A program made the position numbers and the translations under genes. The notes under the pieces are model-generated. The model ran no database searches, was not told where the DNA came from, and saw nothing but the letters and a program-made list of their open reading frames with translations. 64,000 nt of DNA from Larix kaempferi. Lineage: Eukaryota; Streptophyta; Pinopsida; Pinales; Pinaceae. Location: assembly GCA_027924585.1 (NCBI GenBank), contig BSBM01000068.1, positions 11,877,501-11,941,500 on the forward strand, given 5' to 3'. Of the stretch, positions 56,345-64,000 are shown piece after piece. The number at the start of each line of letters is the position of its first letter. The stretch's first letter is position 1.

Positions 56345-59250
56345 AACAAAAACCCAAAATTTTCCTCCATAATAGCATTAGACATAGCTAGACTTAATCT
56401 ATTAGCAATATATTTGACACTAGATTGTACACCAATTTGCAAAGGGAAACAAGTCTAAAATCCTCAAAAGTAACAGGATCATTGTTGTTCGAGATCAAGG
56501 CTATGAATGTAGCATTCATAGCACCTAGAATTTTCCTAGGATTTCTTGACTCCTTTATTACCCTGAGAAGGTCCTCCTCCACCAACTCAAAGAATCCAAA
56601 TAAAATTCAACAATCCATCCAGCCAGGCGTGACCTTTTTTGCTTTTAGAAAGACAACATAACTAATTTTAACTCCTCCTTAGTAATATTTACTTCCATAG
56701 AGGAATTCATATCTTGGTCAAAATATTTGGGAAGAGTTTGATAACACTCAAGATCTCCCCAATGTTTGAATATTGATTTCCCTTAAACAAATATTGAAAA
56801 TATTGCTTCTCTGCCAAAGTAAGGTCTTGAAAAGATGTCACCCTAAACCCATTTGATCCCTAAAGATTTCATATTGTGTTAAAGGTTTTCCTATATGTAG
56901 CATACTTATAGAATAATTTAGTATCGTTATCACCTTCAACTAACCATGTGGCCCTGCACTTGAGCCTCCACTCTACCTCTTCCATCTCTAAAAGCCTTTT
57001 ATTTTTTCCTTCTAATTCCTTCAACTGCAAATATTCTCCCTCAGTGAAGACCCCTTTGTCATTATTTTTAGAAAGGTTCTGAATATATACCTCAACTTCC
57101 TTCAATTCTTTTTGTGAGTGTATGCTACTCTTTTCCTTGCCCATTCAACGGTTTTTTATATTTGAATCATATTATTTGAAAATTGAATCATGGTATAATC
57201 TCCATTATTCTCCTCAAACTTTTTCTAGTTCTTTGAAACCAAGTTTCTGAATCTATCCTCATTAATACAAGTATGATTAAATTAAAAGGGAGAAGGAGAT
57301 TTTTTGTTTCAGCTCCTCCAACTGCAACAAGATTGGCAGATGATCCGAGAGGCCACCAGAACTTACCCAAGACATATTATGATAAATTCCACCAAAACCT
57401 TCTCTGCAACTAAAACATGATCCAATATTTTGAAGATACCCAGCCCGCATCTTCGAGAGTTTCTCCAATTCAGGACAACCCTATGAGGCTCTACATCAAT
57501 CAGATTGAGGTATTCAAATATATAAGAGAAATATTCTACTAGTGGATTAGGCCTGTTTTCCTCTCCCAAACATTCATTAGAATTAAAAATTAGATTAAGC
57601 TCTCCCCCCACTATGACATTATCTCTTGGTAGAGTCTGCAAGTTAATTAGGGACTCCCAAAATTGCTTTCTATTGCTATAGGGAGCATATAAATCCATTA
57701 TTATGAATATATTGTCTAAATCTTTTGCCCTCCCTCCAGAACAATGACTGTAGGAAGGCACAGAGTGTTAATATCTTCAAATATTTCATTCCATCATATT
57801 ACAAGTATCCTCGATAAACCCTACACATCTGAAGAGAAAAATTTCCAACCCTTCAACAAAGAGGAAAGGAATTCTAAGGTGGATGACCCCATACACATTG
57901 TTTCCTAAAACAAAATAACTCCTGGCATGTAAACTATGCGCATCCTTTTGAGTTCCCCCTAACCCTCTGATATTGAAATAAATAATGATCGTGATGAAGC
58001 ATTCTTCCAAGGTTTGGATTCTCTATGTACCCCTTTGATTATTAGTTGCTTACCCTCTCTTGTGTCCATAGAATCCTTTGACTTGGATTTCATAAAATGT
58101 GAGTTTCTCTTGACCATACCTGGATTGGATTCTAGAATGGATAAACCTCCCTTCACCCTCCCCTTCATCTTCAATAATTAGCTTCCTAGGGAAAAGTTGA
58201 TAGGGCACAAAAAATGATATTTAAGATTATGAGCAAGGTTAGGACTCGAATTACCTGAAATAGAGGAAACATCTTCTTGCGGCTTCTATAGTTCTTCGAA
58301 TTACCTGAAATAGAGGAAAAATCTTCTTGCGGCTTCTATAGTTCTGATTGATGCTCAAATAGAATATTAGAATAGATTAAATTTTGTGAAGGAAACAAGG
58401 AGGAACTAGAGAATTTTCTAAATCCCCTCTTAGTCCTTGACCTACTAAAAGAGAGGGCTCAATTTCAAAGACTTCATTCAAAAAAATTGAAACATGACAA
58501 AATGGGGATTTACCATTGAATTATTCACTATGGTACTTCTTTGAAGGCTTGAACTCCTTCACAGGACTCAAGTCATTTGGGATTAGTTTATGATCCATTA
58601 ATGGAATCAAAAACACATCAACAACTTGACCTTGTGCATTTCAACCTTCAGACTCCTCTACACTCTTTGGAAATTACATGACCAATCCCTCACTCTTCTT
58701 GAACCATATCTTTCGATTTAACTATGAACTCTTCCTTGGAGACTGGAAATCTCTCCAAAGGTGTCCCACCTCATGACAATTGATGCAACAAAAAGTAACT
58801 TTCCAATAATCCAAAATTTGAACCATCACCACTTCACCTCAAAGAATTTTTATTTTGGTCGGCAAACTGTCCTGCATGTACACCTCGACTAGTACCTCAG
58901 CCATATTTTTGTCTAAGATATCCTAATTATTTTCCTCTAGTGATATAAATATACCATTTTTTTTCCTATAGCACTTAGAACCACCTCATAGTAGAACTCA
59001 AGCATAAGACTTGGTAAGAGAACCCAAATATGTTGGAGGTTCATGGGTTCTTGACAAGGGTCAAACTTGATCTCCATCGTTCAAGAAACAAGCTTGAGGG
59101 ACCCCACATCCAGTCACACTTTAGAATAATTTATGCATCTAAGGCACACTTACACTCAAAACAAATCCAACCTCTGAGCAGTAAATGGAAATGAGAGGTA
59201 TAACCTAAAGCCTTACTTATCCCTATCTTGAGGGTTAAGATACTGGAGGC
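56345..59250 (-). mobile_element. LINE retrotransposon, 5' part (ORF1, endonuclease, first half of RT)
   Basis: Read leftward. At about 58740-59060 a decayed ORF1 has a DUF4283-like block (NIWVLLPSLMLEFYYEVVLSAIG) and a zinc knuckle CINCHEVGHLWRDF with its last Cys lost. ORF2 begins near 58000 with FNIRGLGG, then the endonuclease (MDLYAPYSNRKQFWESL, NVIVGGELNLIFNSNE, ILDHVLV), where GGDxN has become GGELN. Next come a helical linker (LKCRATWLVEGDNDTKLFYK at about 56925-56985) and the RT start (NNDPVTFEDFRLVSLCKLVY, then NAIMEENFGFLFN). The RT is cut at 56340 and resumes at 43660. Frames are broken in many places. A 50-bp tandem duplication lies at 58246-58345. The 5' boundary near 59250 is approximate. 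Confidence 0.88.
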
Positions 59251-61774
59251 TTGAATGCCAAGAGAAGAGGAGAGAAACCATGTCAATATGCTATGAAATT
59301 CATAGAAGGAACATTGATAAAAATAGATAAATTAAATACACCATGAAATTACAAGAGAGAGTAGGAGAAGAAAGATTCTATTAAGAGGAACCATTACATA
59401 TTTTAATGAGGTCAATTTTAGGACCTCTTCTTCCCAATCCTAATTCTCTTCCTACTACCTTTTATAAGGTGTCTTGTTGACCATGTCAACTTTGATTAAC
59501 TAACTCCATTAATTACATGTATGTCATATTCCTTTTACATTTAATAAAAATATGGCTTTATGACTTTTACATTACATTTTCCAATTGCCAATGAAAAGAA
59601 TCGGGTTTTGTGTGGTTTACCCGTAACCGTGGATTTGTGGATGACCCATAATTGAGATGGAAATGACAATATTTCTCTTGGTCCCAAATTAAGGTTTGGG
59701 AACTTTACATGCCCAATAAATTACATGGGTAAAAAAAATTACAATAGGATTTAATAAATCCAAAAATTAAAAAAACTCATGAAAAATTCGTGACTTTTGG
59801 TGCAGTTGACGTCTTGCTGCAAATATGTTCATAACTTTGGATACTTGAAATGAAATCAATTTCTTGACCCATTTGATATCTTGAAATATCTTTCCACTGG
59901 TATATGGAACTCCTTCTGTAGTAGCATGGTGAGTGAGCAAAAGTCTACCGAAACTCATGGTATGTGTGGTTGTCTTGGGTCAAATACTTGTAGAGATTCA
60001 ATTGATGATATCTCTAAAACCGAGAATCAAAATGAGATTCCATGAAGTATGCACTTGAGTTGACATAAAAAAAATTCCAATGAGATATGGTAGAGTCTTT
60101 GAAATTTTGTGTAGAGGTCACAACATCTCTTTGAAGTTTGTAGAAGAGGGTTGTCCTCCATTCCATCCATCATTGCGCTTTCATGGCGGCAGTACAACTA
60201 TGGATAGGTTGAGAATCAACTGTAATGATCTCTCCCATGCTTCAATATGTTGCATGCAAAACATTTTAATATGTGCCATGACTACATGAAGATGCAATAA
60301 TGATGAATGTGAGAGGATTGAGTGTTGAGGTACACAAAGGATGGCGAGGACTTCTAGGGAAACATGGGTTGTTTCAGAGGTCATGGAACCTCTGTGGGAA
60401 GCATAGAAACTCTGCAAAATTTTTGAAAATGTTACAGACCAATGGATGTTGTGAAATCCATGTATGATTCTCCTGCAATGGTGAACGTATATGTAAGGGT
60501 AGAAAAGCCATGTAGTGTGTATGGACCATCTGTGATGCTTACGTTGTATGGTCTAGCAAATAGATTTTGAGAGTCCAAAATGATGTTGGTGATTGCTACA
60601 AATACTTGAACCCGCGATATGCTTCAAATCCTTGTTCCCATGGAGTGCTTACCCGCTTTAATGCCAATGATCCCAATCTTGAGGGATGAGATCCTGAAGG
60701 ATTGAATGCTAAGAGAAGAGGAGATGAGATCCTTATCCTTCTTTCATATCTTGAGGGATGATATCCTTATCCTTCTTTCATATCTTTGCGTGATGACAAT
60801 ATTCCTTCATCATACTTTCCATGTTGGGGAGGAAGTGCAAAGTATTTAAATATTTAAGAAAATGCAATTATTCAACTTCTCAACTTACTTAAATAATTAC
60901 ATTTTCATTTCATTACATATACTTTATTTTAGTTTTTTTTCCTTTCAACAATCCTTTGCACATTTTGAGGCAATTAGTAATGAGCAAGCTAAAATATCAA
61001 CCATTTGCATCTATTTTATGAAAGAATTTGTTGAAATTGCAGTTTTAGATTGTTAGAATTGTATAATCAGAACGCTCAATGGGTAATCAAGGTTGTTGAA
61101 TCCAATTTTGTAATCAAAATTGCAATTTGAACAATGAAAATCACGATTTCAACAAAAATTGTGGATCATCGGATTCTGGCCAAAATTGCCAAAAAAAGGT
61201 GCAAATCGTCTAGTGTTTAGCTTACACCGATAGGTGTTTATATCTTAGAATTTGGGATGGACTGCAATTTATCCTTTTCCTAGATTGAAGGAGGATGGGA
61301 CAAGTGTATTGTCCATATTGATTTTATTATAAAAAAGGAAATATAAAAAATAGCTGATGCATGGATAACTTGTAGCTTGTGAATGGATAACAGGTAGTGA
61401 TAGACAACCCATTTAACTAAAGAAAGTATGAAGTAGTTGAGGCAGATACAATAGGTGATTACAACTAAATATGGAAAACAAGTAATATATAACTTGTTTA
61501 TGGTACTTGTGACCTATCTGTATTCATTGGCCACAAGTTAAGTGGTCGTGCTAGTATCTTAGGGGTGGACTACCATCTATGCTTTTCATATATTGAAGGA
61601 AGGATGCGACAAGTGTACTCTTCAAATTGAGTTTATGGGCATTGTTCAAAATTTGAAATAAACCAACCTAGATCCAAATCCTAGGCTCTATCAAGCGCCG
61701 AGAGGGATCAAATCTCCCGAGGTGCAAACCTCTCTTTAAATAGCTCCTTGAGTGCAATACCTGAGCCACCTAAT
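59251..61774. other. No gene seen; AT-rich, repeat-like spacer
   Basis: Nothing looks coding. A phrase of about 48 bases ('gaatgccaagagaagaggag' and similar, preceded by 'atcttgaggg') occurs near 59222-59270 and again near 60673-60721. This suggests that the 1.45 kb between them belongs to one repeat. A 31-bp tandem ('ccttatccttctttcatatc') is at about 60728-60790. Two related phrases ('gacaagtgtattgtccatat' and 'gacaagtgtactcttcaaat') lie near 61290 and 61610. Confidence 0.45.
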
Positions 61775-62240
61775 CCTAAGTTCTAAAGCCTCTAGTTTAA
61801 GTCTCATATTTACATTTTACTTTGTATTATTCTTGTTTGTTTATGGCCGACATAATATTTATTACTTTTTACTTTTAATACAAAGTAAAAAGTAAATATG
61901 AGACTTTAGAGTGTTTGACTTTTTACTTTGTATTATTCTTTTTTGTTTATGGCCGACATAATATTTATTACTTTTTACTTTGTATTATTCTTTTTTGGGT
62001 TACTTTGTATTATTTTGTTACTCGACAAACACTTGAACAAACACTCGACTAACAAGATCTCCCCCATACTGGGAGCTCTAAAGTCTCTAGTTTAAATGTC
62101 ATATTTATTTTTTACTGTGTATTATTCTTTTTTGTTTATGGCCGGCATAATATTTATTACTTTTTACTTTGTATTATTCTTTTTTTGGTTACTTTGTATT
62201 ATTTTGTTACTCAACAAACGACTAACAAGATCTCCCCCAT
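61775..62240. repeat. AT-rich tandem array containing an inverted repeat
   Basis: Three copies of a block with 'ttgtttatggccgacataat' (or 'ggccggcataat') and 'tttactttgtattattcttt' lie at about 61825, 61945 and 62135. Within it, 61801-61829 and 61876-61904 are inverted complements with one mismatch over 29 bases, so a hairpin with a loop of about 46 bases can form. The 'ctaacaagatctcccccata' phrase occurs at about 62050 and 62222, marking a larger duplicated unit of about 170-190 bp. Confidence 0.75.
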
Positions 62241-62645
62241 AGTGTATGTATAATTTTAGGGGTTGTGCTAGTGTATATATGTATAATTTTAGTTTAGTCT
62301 CTTGAACATCAGAGAGAGTGTAGTGAGTTCCAATTGATCAATTTTTGAAACATCTGAATTGATTTAAAATGGGGTAAAACCCCATGGGCAAAGTTCCATA
62401 GAGGAACTCTACCCCTACACCCCCTTGGAACTCTGCCCATTTTAAGTAAGCGTTTATGTGCACGGTGCGCCCAGCGCCGGAGAGAGTAGCGCGACTTCAG
62501 CGTTGTATGGAGCCCGGGAGGTAGCTTCCAACAAATTTGGGATTTGACCTATTTTGGATTTTAGGGTTTTTTTTATTTTTATGTTTTAAACCTCTTCTAC
62601 GAAGGATCATTTCAATTGGGATTTCTGGCGTTAAAAGCCTGGAGG
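62241..62645. other. Upstream region of the C2-domain gene
   Basis: No coding frame is supported. Base composition rises in G+C from about 62450, and there is a GC-rich patch ('cggtgcgcccagcgccggag') at about 62462-62481. This probably includes distal promoter of the gene at 62886. Confidence 0.4.
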
Positions 62646-62736
62646 CTTCAAACACGCGGAACGTAACAACATCAGAGAAGCTTCCAACACGCGGAACGTA
62701 ACAACATCAGAGAAGCTTCCAACACGCAGAACGTAG
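62646..62736 (+). promoter_or_regulatory. Three 35-bp promoter repeats with CGCG-box motifs
   Basis: Units start at 62646, 62681 and 62716 and contain 'aacacgcggaacgtaac'. Two copies hold ACGCGG, which fits the CGCG box (A/C/G)CGCG(G/T/C) bound by calmodulin-binding CAMTA factors; the third has ACGCAG. The array lies 150-240 bases before the ATG of the C2-domain gene. A weak TATA-like 'ctataaga' follows at about 62736. Regulation by CAMTA is inference from the motif and from the stress or calcium links of SRC2-type genes. Confidence 0.55.
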
Positions 62737-62885
62737 CTATAAGAATGTCCCGTTCTCCCTTCGATTGAATCAACCTTCCAACATCCTATTTACTCCACTG
62801 TTCTCAAAATTCATCCGAATTCTTCCCCAAATTTCATTCTGTAAATTCATTCGTTTTCTTCCTCTATTGAATTCATCGTGGTGCG

Positions 62886-63788
62886 ATGGACGCACGGAGC
62901 ATGGAAATAACGCTAATATCTGCCAGCGATCTGAAGAACAGGAGCATGTTCTCCAAAACAAAGGCCTACGCAGTCGCATGGATCTCCAACGATCATAAAA
63001 ACAGGCAACGGACGCCCGTGGACAAGAATGGCGGCACGAATCCCACCTGGAACCAATTTATGAAGTTTACCCTCACCGAGGCCGCCCTGCAGCAGGGCCG
63101 CCTGGTTCTCGAGATCGCAATCTACGCGGAAGCCACCTTCGGCGACAAAGAGATCGGCCGCGTTAGCATCCCACTGAAGGAATTCATCAAGCCTACCTCC
63201 GCACAGTTCGTCAAGTACCAGGTGCGAAAACCCTACGGAAAACCCAAGGGGATTCTCAATCTCTCTGTCAAATTAGCACAAAAGGCCGAGGTCAAGCAAC
63301 AGCCACAGGCAGTCGCAGGGTCATATGGTATGGCCAAGGCGGAGCCCGTGACCGCGTACCCACCAGGATCATATGGAGCGACAAATGCGGAGCCCGTAAC
63401 TGCGTACCCATCATGGTCATATGGAGCGACAAAGGCAGAGCCCGTGACCGCTTACCCAGTCTACCCACCGGCCGGGTTGTATTCGCATCCGCCGCCGTAT
63501 CCGCCACCGAATAGCCAGTACCCTCCACCACCGTATCCACCCCAGGCGGGCTATGCCGGCTATCCCCTGCCTCCGCCTTACTACCAGGGTTACCCTCCTA
63601 ATCAGGGTTATCCGCCCGTTCTTCCTGCAGCGCAGCAGCCGACTAGGAAAAACAATAAACTCGGAATGGGTTTGGGGGCAGGCTTACTTGGCGGAGCTCT
63701 TGGCGGGCTGCTGCTTGGAGATATTATCGGCGATGCCAGTTATGGTGGAGGGTTTGGTGATGGCGGCGGCTTTGGCGGCGACTTCTAA
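62886..63788 (+). CDS. C2-domain protein of the SRC2 type, intact, single exon
   Basis: The predicted protein has 300 residues. Residues 6-130 form a C2 domain (MEITLISASDLKN, AYAVAWI, GGTNPTWNQFMKFTL, GRLVLEIAIY, IGRVSIPLKEF, GILNLSVKL) of the type that binds membranes and, in some members, calcium. Residues 145-192 are three 16-residue repeats of the form GSYGATNAEPVTAYPS. Residues 193-250 are rich in Pro and Tyr. Residues 258-283 are a glycine-zipper-like hydrophobic segment (GMGLGAGLLGGALGGLLLGD), then a Gly/Asp/Phe tail. This layout is that of soybean SRC2 and its plant relatives, which are cold- or stress-induced and associated with endomembranes. Length and ends are normal, with no disruption. 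The ATG at 62886 opens the C2 domain directly. G+C is much higher than in the surrounding DNA. It is the only gene in the window that I would call functional. Confidence 0.93.
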   Translation: MDARSMEITLISASDLKNRSMFSKTKAYAVAWISNDHKNRQRTPVDKNGGTNPTWNQFMKFTLTEAALQQGRLVLEIAIYAEATFGDKEIGRVSIPLKEFIKPTSAQFVKYQVRKPYGKPKGILNLSVKLAQKAEVKQQPQAVAGSYGMAKAEPVTAYPPGSYGATNAEPVTAYPSWSYGATKAEPVTAYPVYPPAGLYSHPPPYPPPNSQYPPPPYPPQAGYAGYPLPPPYYQGYPPNQGYPPVLPAAQQPTRKNNKLGMGLGAGLLGGALGGLLLGDIIGDASYGGGFGDGGGFGGDF

Positions 63789-64000
63789 CCGGCTCCTTCC
63801 TTTTTGTAGTCGGTCGCCAGGGATTTGCGAGCAACAGAAGTAACAATGAATTGAATTGATTGCTGTTCCCTGGTTTAAAAAAAACAGTGAATCGAATTGA
63901 TTTGATTTTTTTATCGCCATCTAAAAGTGAAATTTTTAAAAATTCTGGTTACAATTTTGAAATTTTGGGTGTTTTAAGGGTTTTTGATGGTGTTGAATCA
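63789..64000. other. 3' flank of the C2-domain gene
   Basis: The 212 bases after the stop codon hold AT-rich sequence, presumably the 3' untranslated region. I see no clear AATAAA signal and no further gene before the window ends. Confidence 0.4.

Noticed and set aside
63292-63540. 82-codon minus-strand ORF opposite the C2-domain gene
   Set aside because: A shadow of the repetitive, GC-rich coding sequence on the other strand.

Overview
This is plant nuclear DNA from a large, repeat-rich genome. I favour a gymnosperm, probably a conifer, but a large-genome angiosperm is not excluded. The evidence is AT-rich sequence, plant-type LTR retrotransposons (Ty1/copia and chromodomain Ty3/gypsy) primed by a methionine-tRNA-type site, a plant LINE, decayed pieces of plant genes, and only one gene that looks intact. 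That gene is a C2-domain protein of the SRC2 type at the right end. I see no tRNA, rRNA, CRISPR or bacterial-type operon.

Layout. 1-1600: degenerate tandem repeats with two copies of a foldback (hairpin) element, then 85-bp repeats. 1645-1767: a cytochrome P450 fragment. 3120-6540: repeat-like DNA, perhaps an old LTR read leftward, followed by an unidentified 120-codon ORF. 7352-8332: three exons of a broken plant deoxynucleoside kinase. 8759-30255: a 21.5-kb Ty3/gypsy chromovirus with 4.5-kb LTRs and 5-bp target duplications. A 7.5-kb copia element (A1, minus strand) sits inside its gag gene. 31454-38189: a second LTR element (C, minus strand, 6.7 kb) with 2.0-kb LTRs and one intact 791-codon ORF, but no protease, reverse transcriptase or integrase. 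41248-41362: an orphan exon of a ubiquitin-conjugating enzyme. 42384-59250: a three-level nest. A minus-strand LINE is split inside its reverse transcriptase by copia element B (43661-56339, minus), and B is split by copia element A2 (44803-51902, plus). 59250-62640: AT-rich repeats, including an inverted repeat and a tandem array. 62646-63788: three 35-bp promoter repeats with CGCG-box motifs, then the intact C2-domain gene.

All four LTR elements have recognisable LTR ends, primer sites, purine tracts and perfect 5-bp target duplications, so the insertion order is secure. Judged by eye, LTR divergence is lowest in A1 (about 1.5%), about 1.5-2.3% in the chromovirus and C, and about 7% or more in A2 and B. 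A1 and C are the most interesting. Both lack the enzymes needed for transposition yet look recently inserted, so both were probably moved in trans by autonomous relatives. C's long unknown protein carries a gypsy-Gag-type zinc-finger spacing. A1 carries an expanded 72-75-bp array that reads as a 164-residue repetitive protein downstream of pol. A1 and B also share an intron-like spacer in the region where protease and integrase should be.
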